Positions 47,903-59,344 of a DNA stretch of 64,000 bases are shown in pieces. The notes below the pieces were generated by a model that was given only the letters and a program-made list of their open reading frames with translations, did no database searches and was not told the origin of the DNA. The number at the start of each line of letters is the position of its first letter. Positions within the stretch are counted from its first letter, which is position 1. This stretch comes from Diphasiastrum complanatum (lineage: Eukaryota; Streptophyta; Lycopodiopsida; Lycopodiales; Lycopodiaceae): positions 45,557,446 through 45,621,445 of the forward strand of contig CM055095.1 in NCBI GenBank assembly GCA_029204225.1, written 5' to 3'. Both the position numbers and the translations under genes were made by a program.

Positions 47903-50900
47903 GTATTGTATCCCTACAGTGCCTACACTTATTGTAACAATCACTGTTGTTTTGAATTTTTTCATGATTAGAAACGTTCTGATAATTCAAATCTATTTGC
48001 GATTGGATTTGAGAATTTACATCACTTTTTTGGTGAAGATTTTGCATTCTCTCATGCAGATTTTTGAATCATTATGCTTTCCAACGATTTGAACTTTGAA
48101 ATCAAATTTCTTATCAATTAGATGCTGTGCAGTGGGATTACAGTTTTAACAATTCCTTGCTCTTTGCATTCCTAGTTCAGCTTTCTCAAAAATTTGTATT
48201 TTCTTCTTGGATTTTTTTGATTTGTTATTGTAACTTTTATCTCTAGAGGGAGGAAATGGCGGAAGGAGTACAACTGTTAAATATTCCAGCTTTCCAGATG
48301 AATAGAAACTTAGTGGCATTTCCTGATGGCGGACTTGAGCATTCACCTGTTCTTGTCTTTGATCCAAGTTTGAATACCAAAGGGTTTCAGGGTCCAGACG
48401 GGAAATTCAAGTATCCTGAACTTCAAAATGTCATTCGCCCTTCAGACAATGTTGATTTGGCATATATGACTGTAAGTATATAACTCTTTTGATGCAGTAG
48501 TACAGAATTTTTGGGATACTACTGTGAAAATCACAAAAAGCAAAATGTTTATTGCTTGTACCTGATATTTAACTAATGCGATTAAGCATTGCAGGTTCTT
48601 GAACTAGGGGCACTTATTAGAACTAAACAAGTAACATCCTTGGAACTTGTGAACATCTTCACAGATCGGCTTAAGAGGTGACTAAACTTTTTTTGCCATA
48701 TTGGGCTAGAATTATGCAAACTACTGTTGGTGAACGTATGCTGCTTTATGAGCGGTAGACTGTTAAACAAAAAGCAAAATTTTCACTGCTTACTATTTTA
48801 TCAATACCAAAGCATAAGTTGCTTTCTGGATCTCAAGACAGCCTAGGATTCCAACATTTCGACTTTTGAAGAAACTTAGTGGAGTGAAATTCCTATTTTC
48901 GGAGACCTCTAACACAAAATCAAACTCAATAGTTTTGTGGTCCTTTTTGGAAAGCATTGCTAGTAGACAGTTTGCTGCTCTTTGAGGTTTTGATTTTGAT
49001 GCTATCTTCTATATGTCTTTGTAACTATTGGTTACTTGGTAGGTCCTTCCATACAAGAGGCTTACGAAGCAAGGGAACACTCAGGGGTCAAGGTTCAAAG
49101 CCATAATATGAAACATGATCCTTGCCACTAACTATTTAGTTTGTAGACATTCCGTAAGCCCAATGATAAAAAGGTTCCCTTTGGCCATTACACTGAAACA
49201 AGGCTCTTTGGGAGTTATAAATATAGAATAACGTGAGGCCAACTCAGATGACTCAGACTACCAGTCGGAGTATGAGTCATTGTCCCAGTGATTTTATACT
49301 GTTTGATCATTTCATTGTACTGGACTGTGAAGGCCCTATGAACCTTAAGAGGATGCTTGATGTGCAATTGCTTGGGATGCCCCGCTCCTCTCTACATACA
49401 ATGAACCCAACCCCCCTTTCGCAACATTTCTCAGTCGCCTCCTAGGCCTATCTGCAGGAGGAAGTGGCTCCGCCTGTGTCTCTGCGTCGGGGTCCACTAG
49501 CAATTGTTCTATATCATCCCACCGCTCATCCTCCCTCTCCCCCTCATCCATCCACTCCTCGTAGTCCACTTTATACTCCTCTGCCTCCGCGCGTGAACCC
49601 TCCTCATCTTCCTCCTCCCTATTTGGTCTCCTCCCAGCTGCTCTCCTGTGGGGTCGTGCAGATCGGGCCTTGGCATCTATTTGCATGTGCAAGTCCTGAA
49701 AGATATCATTCTCAACCTCGGCCTGCGTAGGAGGTCCTCGAGGAACGGTGGCATTGGTGTCGAGCATGCACAAGTCAGGGGTCACCTGCAACCACAATAG
49801 AAACCGAGTTATCACAAAATTTTTATTGTTGAGTTAACAAGATATGTATTGATACTAACAATGACGAAAACCAATACATATCAAAACCAGATAAAACATA
49901 AACTAACCCCCAACAACTCTCCAGATGCTGTGTAACATCGTAGCATTCGCGCATTGCTAGAAACATACACCAGTCGCCTGCACTGATCGATCGAGAGCTA
50001 GTTCCTCCTCTTTATGTGATAAATGGACCGAGTGCTCCAGTTCTGCTCACAGGCGAAAGCTGAACAGTCATTTGACAACACTCTCTCTGTCAAACGCTAG
50101 AGATCTGCATGGATGGCCCCGATAACCCCACCATGTCACAGGATGCATTGGTCTTGCCTCCTCGTGCGCTGGTCCCATGCAAATGTGCCTAAAAGCATGA
50201 ATCAAATGGGCATGAATCATTGAAGCACTTTAGAGTTCCTTAAAAAACTTGTCAAGAATACCTAGTCCTGGATAAACTCGCTCTGTATACTCCACCCATC
50301 CTCGGTGGAGCTCCAAGTCATCCCGCCGTCTACCAGTGCGCCACAGGGGGTGCAATATATGGGCCATCGCGTGGATGGGTATGTTGAAGTAATCTCACCT
50401 CTCTTGCCAAATGTCTAGTAGCAAGGGATAGGACCTGGCCTTGTCCAAGCTGAATCATATATAATATATATATTATATATTACTTACTATTGGATCTAAA
50501 AATTTGAAGTTTTAAAAATATTTTAGAAAACAATCAGAACAATATCATCTGACAAAAGTGTGGAGAGGGAGCAACCTTGCTTCACCTCAATGGTGCTCCA
50601 TATACAGTCTGAGATGCCAGTGTCACTCCGATAACAACCAACAACTCGCTCATAAAGTGCCATCATTGCCAAGACTATATCAGTGGAAAAGCCAAAATCA
50701 CGTAACCTCTGGATGAGGAGAGTGTGGGACAAAATCAAAGGCTTTCTTGAAGTCAACAAAACAACAGTAAACCCTTTGTCTCCTATGTCTGACTTCCTCA
50801 ATGATAGCTTGAAGAGTGAAGATATGGTCTGTAGTGGAATAATGAGCTTGGAAACCAGCCTGTCCCAATGCATGTAATCTTTTGATCTCCACTTCTGAAT

Positions 50901-52157
50901 TAACTGCGGATTGGAGAATGCTACCATGCAACTTCGCAATGACGTGCCGAATCATGATAGTGTGATCGTAGGCACGTTTTTTATTATAGAGTGTGCGGAG
51001 ATCGGTGAGCAATATGAAGAGCACCGAATTATGAATCATCGAATCGCGATTTCATGCATCTATGACTGAAAGTAATATAAAAGTAAAGGACGCCACTGTA
51101 ATAATGTATCATTGATGCATGTAATGGCCATCATATGGACATGTATGTTCATAACATGTACCAAGCACACCCAAATTTTGTTTGAAGTTCAAAATGTTGG
51201 AAATGGTTCTAGAGATTTTTCATCCAATATCTAGAAAAGATTTTACTCGCGTGTTTTTCTCTTGTTGTCTTCTAATTATTTTTGGTGTTCTATAACATAG
51301 CATATTCCAATGCAATGGGATATTTTTTGATTTGAACTCTCTTTTCGTAAAGAAACGAGTTGGTATGTTGCTATGTTGGGAGCACAAATGAAATGAAGTG
51401 GGGCGGTTATACCAAAACATTCTCATACGATTGGCAGTAGATTATTAAGATATTTGCTCTTTGACTTTTGAATGAGAATTCAGAATACTGTCTTGCTTCA
51501 TCAAAGTACTCTCTTAAATATCTACAACTAGTTTGAATACTTGCAACAACCTACTGATTTTCCTAGAGTTGCTTGCTGTTTAATTAGTGAGATTGATGAG
51601 AAAATTGCTATGAATATTTGACAAACTTCAGATGTTAGGCATCTCCATAGAATACGTTTTGCTCTATTGATGCATTCGCCAAACTTGTTATATTATTTTA
51701 GCTGATTTATTTTAAACGATATGATTCAAATTTCAAAGTTGTGGGCCTTATAAAGTAGCTTCAAATTTCTATGAATGCTAAATGTGTTAGGTATGATGAT
51801 ATTTTGAAAGTGGTTATCACGTACACGGAGAAGCTTGCAAAGGAGCAAGCTTCAACTGCAGACAATTTGCTTGAGAAAGGCATTTACCTTGGTATGCTTC
51901 ACTTCTAATGTCAAAAATCAATTTGATTCTTTTAATAGCTCAAAAAGGAAGCAAGACACCAAGCTCTTGGTGATAGAGAAGAATGCCAGTCCATGTGTTT
52001 ACAATGAGGTTATCTATTTATTGTCTGTGACAGGCCCACTACATGGAATACCGTATGGTTTGAAGGACATCATTGCTGTACCAGGCTATAGAACAACTTG
52101 GGGGTCTACATCCTTCAAAGATCAGTTCATCAATCAAGAAGCTTGGGTATATCAAAG

Positions 52158-52199
<42 letters not shown>

Positions 52200-52220
52200 G
52201 CACACGCACACGCACACGCA

Positions 52221-52252
<32 letters not shown>

Positions 52253-55200
52253 CGCACACACACACACACACATACAACCTCAGTGGTTTGTGAGTATGCT
52301 AGATATGTGCCTATTGTTGAAATTGAAGTGATTTTAGTTATGATCAAAATTCCACATATGGTAAACCGTAAGAGACATGAAGCTTCATCGAGGAGATGAA
52401 TCAAAATTTTTGATGTGAGCAAAATAATATGATTGCTCCTTTGAAGAGAAGTGCTTATTGCTAGCTATAGCTAGATCTCTATGTATTGTGTATCAATATG
52501 AGCTAGACAACTATCATAAATTTTTGAACCTTCACCCAACTGTAAATGAGGATCTCATGCCTTTCTATACTCTTCTAGAACCCCGTAGCAAGGAAATGAT
52601 CTGAATCTGAATATTTGGGGTTTAGGGGTGGACTTTCCTTTCCCATCGTTGAAATTTGACCCAAAAATTTGGGCCCGAAATCTCCATCAATAAATCATGG
52701 GCCCATTGAAACCCAAATAGCATATTCAGGGGTGCAAATGGAGTCTAAAATCTGTGGATTGAAACTCCAAATACCTATATTTCAGGGTGTAAATACTTTC
52801 AATTGTGATACTAAAAGCAATCAATTATTCATCACATTCTAGAAAGGACCAGATACTCATGAGAGATTTATTAAACTGCACTTTTGCATTTTGTTGTGAG
52901 AGATGACAATGAACGTTAAGTGAGAGAGATGTAGTTTGTTAATGTCTTCGGGCCCACGTTATGTAATTCCTTTTCCACCCACAAAGAGACCATAATTCAT
53001 CAAGTACTGTTCAGCATCTATGACTCAAAAGTACATTGACAACTACAGATTAGTGAGGAGTACACTGACTAACCACCATGTGGCACAAATTGGACGTTAA
53101 CAAATCTGAAGCTTATTATGACACAATAATAGTTCAACACTTGCAAGTTGTTGATGTATTATCAATAAAAGGTGGTGCAAGAGATGCTGTATATGGCAAC
53201 ACACAACATGGTGGAAGGAGGATGCTCTGGGAGAAGAGCATTCTCAGGTGGAGCAATACATTTGCATGATGCCCAACATGGGTAAACGAGGAAAGGAACA
53301 TTGTGGAAGGAGGATGGTTTGGGTAAGAGCATTCTTGAGTGGAAGAGTTGTAGAACCCCGAGGGCTCCGTTTGTGAAAGAAGTAATATGTTCATCACGAC
53401 GTCATTACCCCTATCTATCTTGCTTGATAAGTATGCAGCTCTTCAACTAGAGGTGATTCTGATGAAAATAGACATGTTAGAAGCACTAGAAGTTGTTAAA
53501 TATACAATTCAAAGTTGTCTTTTGCTCATTTTGAGCGCACCAAAATAAATATTGAAAATTGGAATTTCAAGGCATGCAGAAACTTAGTAGGATCGCTTAT
53601 TTTGAGGGTCAAAGCTAAGAAAACCGACCTGAAGATCTCTGCAATTTAAAGGTCCCAAATCATGGAGTTCGAGGTGTGAGTAGCACCAAACAACCGACAG
53701 ATCAGGTTTGGAGTTTTTAGCAGCAAACTAACAGTCTTTGAAGCAAATGAGAGCAAGAATTACAGGCTCAGGCCCTAGAACTGAAGCAAATGAGTACCTA
53801 ATTTTCTTTTATCAAACAGAGAGTTCCCGAGTCACTGTTTGATGTGTGAATATTCACCAAACATTTACAAATCAGATCTGAAGGTCCTAGCAGCAACTTA
53901 GTACTGATGTAGGAAGCAAACAAGAGGAAATTTGAGGGGTTTGAACTTAAAAATGAAGCAAATAAATAGGTTGCTAAAAATTTCAGCCTATACATACAGA
54001 ACTTGATCTTTTCAGTCTCTTTGTGTTCAATGTCCTGAAAAATAGAAAGAGGTTTAGCACCCTGATTCTGGTGCATATTTGAAATGAAAGCGAGGTAGAG
54101 CTGATTTGGCAAAAGAACAAGAAATTCAATCGACAGATGCTTGTTTATCAAAGATGGAGCTCTTTGGAGACCTGACGCCCTACTACTCTAGATTTAAGAA
54201 GCAGAAAAACACTATCGCCTTCTCTCATAAAGCAAATTTGCAATAGAGCCTTAACAAAAAGCGGATCTTGATGTCCAGAAAAGCCATAAGCCTGCTGTGG
54301 CATTCTGACGGACCAGCACTGTACAGTACATAATTTCAAAAAATCCAATTCAAAGAGTTTCACATCGATTGGGGAGTCAAGCCAATTTCTTTAAATCATA
54401 TCTTTGAGGAGCTAATTTTTCTTTGGCCCTTTATATTTTTTCCAAATTTGAAAAAAGTGTCGGTTTTTTGGAATTGTTTTGCAGTAGGTCAATATGAACG
54501 TACAGACAATAATTTGATTTGACTCGAATTGACCGACTGGGTGGCGCTACAGTAGGTGTAGTTTTGATGCATGTAAACTCTTTCACTCACTTTTCCTAAC
54601 TCAGAAAGTGCTATCATAACTAAGTTACGAGCAAAATCTCTATAAGCATAATGACCGAAGCAGAGTAAAAATTAAAAAACAAATTAATTAATATGACAAA
54701 TGATCAACACAATATCACCTCTATGGCAGCTTCAGATAGCTATGAATTTTTACGACAGTTACTAACTTTCAAGATACATCCAAAAGTCAAACTAGAGAAT
54801 TGTGACATTATACCCAATCTACTTTTCCATAAATTCCTGTTCTTCGTCCAAGTACATCTTTTTGAAAATTCCACTCTACTTGCTCGCTGATCAATGAATG
54901 CACTAAAATTTTGAGGTTGTGAACCAAAGAAGCCGTATGCCTCCCTAAGATTGAGAAGAATGAAGTTTATTGATAACATGAACAAAAAGTCTCAAAATGA
55001 TTGCTCTACTCAAAGAGAATAGGTAGCCCTAATTTGTTTATATCTACTCTAAGCTATCTGAGCCAGAGTTGCTATGCTAAGGTTCTATATCTTCAACCAA
55101 TTATGAATGAGGCTTCCAGTTATTTTTAGCCATTTCAAATGCCACTGCACTCTCTTATTCTGATATTCTATGGAGGGAGGGCTTAAATTTGTATACTTAC

Positions 55201-58200
55201 AGCTAGACTACCTTTGCGAGTTGAAATTATGCCAAAAACGTCATTAATAAATGACGGATCCATAGAAAACTTATCTTTGCTAGAGTTTCAACTTCTAAAT
55301 CACGTTTGAAAATTTTCAAATCCAAAGTTGAACTCCGCCTTTAATTATTCCAAATTAGCTTATCTGAACAAGGAGGATAGTTTTGACAAAGTGAAGCGCT
55401 CATATTTGAAAAAATCTATGGTTTCTCAAGGGTAAAAAATGAGGAGCGATTGGAAAGAAAGGTTTTGCATTCATGACTGGAGCACAATACTTGATATTGG
55501 ACATCTAGCTTTAATGTCGAATCAGTCTGCTGCTTTGTTTAAAACCATGTAGGGCTTTGCTTTACTTTTGGTCCCTGCTGGGCTTTTATTTACACACACA
55601 ACTTCATGAATGAGAACTTTGATTGAAAGAGAGCCATTTTTTGTGTGGAAAATTTGGCACTTAATCTTGGTCAACATTGAAGCTAAAGATTTAAGGAATT
55701 GCAATAGTTGAGGCATGATAGTTGAAGTTTCAAGCTTGAATTCTTACAGAGGATGTTCTTATATCACAGGCTAAAGGCAGCTGGTGCAGTGCTTATAGCT
55801 AAGCTAGTAACTGGATCTTTAGCTTATGATGACATCTGGTTCGGTGGACGCACACGAAATCCTTGGAATATTGAGGAGTTTTCAACTGGATCTTCTGCTG
55901 GGCCCGCTGCTGGCACTTCAGCTGGTCTGACCGTCTACTACAATTGTTATTGCATGCTCCTTTTGAATTTGATTATTTAGAAGAGGCCTTTCTATCAACA
56001 GTTTTGCCAGTCTTCTTTGCATAGTGTCCGTCCAACATTGAGTTATACAGAGTGCTTGTTCTAATTGTCAGTTCCTCTGTATTTTGCCGATCCAACATAC
56101 TTGTGGCAGGTTTGGTCCCCTTTGCGATTGGATCAGAGACAGCTGGCTCTATCACTTATCCTGCAGCACGTACAGGAGTTACTGCTATAAGACCAACATT
56201 TGGAATGGTTGGACGTTCAAGTGTGTTTTCTTTGTCAAAGAGCTTGGTATATTCACCTTTTCTGTGTGAAATCAACTTGTTTTCTCTTTGTATTTTGGAC
56301 CAACTCACTTGGAGCAATATCACAAAGCAACCTGTGATCAACGTTCAGTCTGGAAGTTTTTTCCAATTCGGTTGACCTTTCAGTGGAAGACTTCCAATAT
56401 TCCTGAATTGGTTGCTGCTCTGTAGAAACCTCAAACCTGATTTCACTTCCAGAAAGGGTCCAATCTGAGGTCCTTCCTTCTGACATGTGAAGCCTTACGC
56501 CTCAGGCTTTCACCCTTGGCGATTGGCTTCACATAGTCGAAGAGCCTTAATCTGGGCCCTTCTCCCCCCACTCGACAAAAGACTCATTCAATTGGGATGC
56601 TAAATATGAATGACTTTATTTTAGGTTGAAAGCATGAAGGTATGTAGAACTGTTTGAGCTGTAACTTACATGAACATCTAGGTGCTGAAGATTAGAACAT
56701 GCAACATACATGAACATCTAGGTGTTGAAGATCAGAACAGGCCACATCAAGACATAAGAGAGATGGAGAAAACATAATGCTTATATTAGAGAAATTGCAA
56801 ATACTGCAATGAGAATGAGAGAGACAAAGATGAAGTTATGCAGAAGTTGTCTCCTCACATCTAATCCACTGCTTCCAAAACCTGTTATGCTTAGAAGAAC
56901 CGGACCATATTAATTACATCATGTGAGGCATAGTCGTGTCGTTAGATCTTCGATATAGTTGGTACATTGTGAATACATTCAATGACCAATGAGTGCACTT
57001 AAATGTCCAGTGCACTAATTCACAACTGATTTAGCTCATTACTCAAATGTGATAGCTAGAAACTGAAAAAGAGCACACTGCTGACAACTTTTGTGAAGTC
57101 ATGATGTTGTCATAATGGATGTATAAATCATATCCCTAACACTAAGTTTGTCAACTCTAAACCTTAAACCCTACCATTTTGATGTATTTGGCCTCTCTTG
57201 GTTGGAAGATATATTCCTAAATAGAATATCAGTGTCTGGAGCACTTATGTTGTCACCATGATTTAATTAGATCAGCCCCAGAACTTGGTTGCATTTTTGT
57301 GCCCTTCTTGTCCCATACGTCTGAGAAGTTTCATCTATAGCTGTCCAATGAAGGAAGACGGGGGTCGGGGTTGGGGGGGCGTGGGGGGTGCCTGAGCTTG
57401 GTTAGGCCAGTGGGTTCTCCAGAAATTCCTTAATGAAATTGTGTAACATGAGATCCACTTTCCCTACCCTTTCAATATGTTAAAAAACCATAAACCTAGT
57501 TTAAACGGTAAAGTCTGGATATAAGGAGTACATGTAGTGAAGTCCTTTTGCTTAGCTTTTCAATATAATCCAAAACCTTAAACTTCAAAATTTACCAGTA
57601 AATACTGATTTTGTATATTTAGGCCAAAGTTTCATCTCATGATATGTCTTTGTTGCAGGATAAGCTTGGTCCATTTTGCCGAAGTGCTGCAGATTGTGCT
57701 GTGATTCTTGATATCATTCGTGGAAAGGATCCAGGTGACACGTCCTCCAAGGACATCCACCTGAAAGACCCATTCTCAATAGATGTTTCGAAGCTGACTG
57801 TTGGTTACCTTGCAGATGCAGACATGGAGGTGAGTTTTCAGTCTAATTCAAGGTCTGTTGATGACTTCTATAGTTTCTTCCTTTTTTTACTACTATCATA
57901 GTAGAACTTGTCTTTATATGACCTTGGGTTTTTGTTGTGTAAATCAAAAGGACTTAACAATCTAACCATAGAGCTTGAGTATCTGTAATAGTATCATTGT
58001 GAAAATCGTCTTGATACATTTGAGTTTCACTTTTAAGGTTGTGTGGGTGCTCAAACACAAAAGAGTCCAGATTGTACTGATAGAGCTCAAGTATTTTATT
58101 CATCTTCATCATAAAAATCACTTCGATATGATTGTGGAGTTTCTTTGCTTTTAAGGCTGTGCAGCTGCTAAAATCAGGAGTTAAGATTGTACCCATAGAG

Positions 58201-59186
58201 CTCGAGTATTTTGACTATCATCTTAGTGAAAATTGTCTTAATAAAATGATGGGTTTGGCTTTCTTTTAAGGTTGTGCGGGTGCTAGAATCATCAGGAGTT
58301 AAGGTTTTACCCATAGAGCTCAAGTATAGCGTGACATCTGCTGGAGCCATTCTGAACTTTACTATGGATGTTGACACGCTCTCTCATTTAGACCATTGGC
58401 AAAGAACTGGCCTAGATGACGACTATGAAGCTCAAGATCAATGGCCAGTTGAGCTACGCCGTGCTCGTCTCATACCTGCTGTTGATTATATACATGTATG
58501 AAAAAAGCTTTTCGTAATGAAGCATGGCCTCATATAGAATTTAAGATGTGGTTGTGTTTCTGCCAAGTTAGCGTTATTTTTTTTTTCTTGTATTCACCCA
58601 TGCCCATATGGGCAGGAAATCAAACCTGATTGAGCAAGCTCAACTGAAGCATACCATGCGTGGAGTGATCAAGTTAGCCTTAATATAATGCTTGTTTTTT
58701 AACTGCTTTCCCATCAGGCGCAAAGGGCGAGGGGAATTCTTGCTCGAGAGATATTGGAAAACTTCAAAATGATGGATGCCTTCATTGGAAATGCTACAGA
58801 TTGGGAAAAAGTAGCTGTTGGAAACCTTGTGGGCATGCCTGTTGTGGTTATTCCCACTGGTCTTAAGAATATAACAGCACCACTGCCTTCAGGCACAAAA
58901 CGGAGAACAACTATCACAACTGGCATTTATGCAGCCCCATATCATGATTCAGAGGTACAATTACATAAGATGTGAGCACCAATTTAATAGATTCACAAGA
59001 CTAATCAAGTTTCTGAATAGGTGTCCGATATTTCGATATGAGTTGCTTTGATAATTGTCGATCATGTTTTGAGTTGCATCGCATTTGCAGGTGTTAGCAT
59101 TGGCAATGGCATACCAGCAGGTGACCAAACACCACCTTCAGCGGCCACCAATCAATGATCTCGGGCCTGGAGACTTGTACTTTTAG
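44156..59186 (+). CDS. FAS1-domain / amidase-signature fusion gene, 14 exons (predicted)
   Basis: Exons: 44156-44338, 44690-44909, 45644-45720, 47696-47902, 48247-48471, 48595-48677, 51791-51891, 52034-52157, 55770-55924, 56110-56246, 57659-57829, 58271-58495, 58718-58954, 59091-59186. All introns are GT-AG and all phases agree, giving 2,241 nt and about 746 residues. Residues 1-25 or so are a signal peptide. About 40-210 form one FAS1 domain, and 230-746 are a full amidase-signature enzyme. Predicted route is secretion or an endomembrane compartment, with hydrolysis of an unknown amide. Introns 6 and 8 are over 3 kb and hold transposon fragments and a microsatellite. The weak point is the join between exon 4 and exon 5: two separate genes remain possible, because exon 4 can read on to a stop near 47970 and exon 5 has an ATG at 48256. 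Confidence 0.72.
48247..59186 (+). CDS. Amidase-signature enzyme part, exons 5-14
   Basis: Exon 5 begins after TTTTATCTCTAG and reads REEMAEGVQLLNIPAFQMNR. The catalytic triad is complete: Lys376 in PYGLKDIIAVPG (exon 8), cis-Ser448 in STGSSAGPAA (exon 9) and nucleophile Ser472 in IGSETAGSITYPAA (exon 10), numbered in the fusion model. Later landmarks are DKLGPFCRSAADCAVILDII (exon 11), VRVLESSGVKVLPIELKYS (exon 12), NLVGMPVVVIPTGLKN (exon 13) and LALAMAYQQVTKHHLQRPPI with the stop (exon 14). The family hydrolyses amides (glutaminase, fatty-acid amide and similar). It looks like the plant-specific amidase clade rather than organellar GatA or Toc64, but substrate cannot be read from sequence. 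No disabling mutation was found in any exon. Confidence 0.9.
49345..50440 (-). pseudogene. hAT transposase C-terminal part, inside intron 6
   Basis: On the minus strand the order is a block with IPIHAMAHILHPLWRTG and ELHRGWVEYTERVYPGLG (50400-50260), FACEQNWSTRSIYHIKRRN and LVYVSSNARMLRCYTASGEL (50060-49920), which are the hAT dimerisation region. After an apparent intron (donor GGGGTTAGT near 49905, acceptor TTGCAG near 49785), a last exon reads VTPDLCMLDTNATVPRGPP and an acidic tail. The N-terminal two thirds are missing. It is a relative of the remnant at 13233-14340. Confidence 0.82.
50523..51045 (-). pseudogene. LINE reverse transcriptase fragment, inside intron 6
   Basis: The minus strand reads MIRHVIAKLHGSILQSAVNS, GQAGFQAHYSTTDHIFTLQA and RQRVYCCFVDFKKAFDFVP, then a frameshifted block ending VKQGCSLSTLLSDDIV. 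It is the same LINE family as 6939-9212. Only the fingers and palm region of RT remains. It sits beside the hAT fragment in the intron, antisense to the host gene. Confidence 0.82.
52160..52272. repeat. (CT)n(CA)n compound microsatellite at the exon 8 donor
   Basis: About 15 CT units followed by about 40 CA/CG units start two bases inside intron 8. The donor is GTCCTC, weak, and is followed only by polypyrimidine. Confidence 0.93.
57967..58325 (+). repeat. Tandem repeat of the exon 12 splice acceptor and exon start (3 copies)
   Basis: A unit of about 116 bp is repeated three times. It contains ATAGAGCTC(G/A)AGTAT, an AT-rich intron end, TTTTAAG|G(T/C)TGTG, and the start of exon 12. The acceptor falls at 58037/58038, 58155/58156 and the true 58270/58271 (spacing 118 and 115 bp). 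The two upstream copies are diverged but keep the acceptor and coding-like start. Confidence 0.88.
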
Positions 59187-59338
59187 AAACACACTCAACT
59201 GCCATATGCAGCAGCTTGCACTCCCTTGGACATAAAGAAGGTTCTGCTCGCATTCATTCACAAAACTAATTTAAGCATGTGCTATTTTTGTTTACATTGA
59301 AACTTATTATTAAGTGAAGAGTCCCTCAAATTATTGGA

Positions 59339-59344
59339 AATAAA
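59339..59344 (+). terminator. Possible polyadenylation signal of the amidase gene
   Basis: AATAAA about 150 bp after the stop codon at 59184-59186. Plant poly(A) signals are loose, so support is weak. Confidence 0.3.

Noticed and set aside
49464-49730. Plus-strand Pro-rich 88-codon frame
   Set aside because: It is the antisense shadow of the acidic, Glu/Arg-rich hAT tail on the minus strand.
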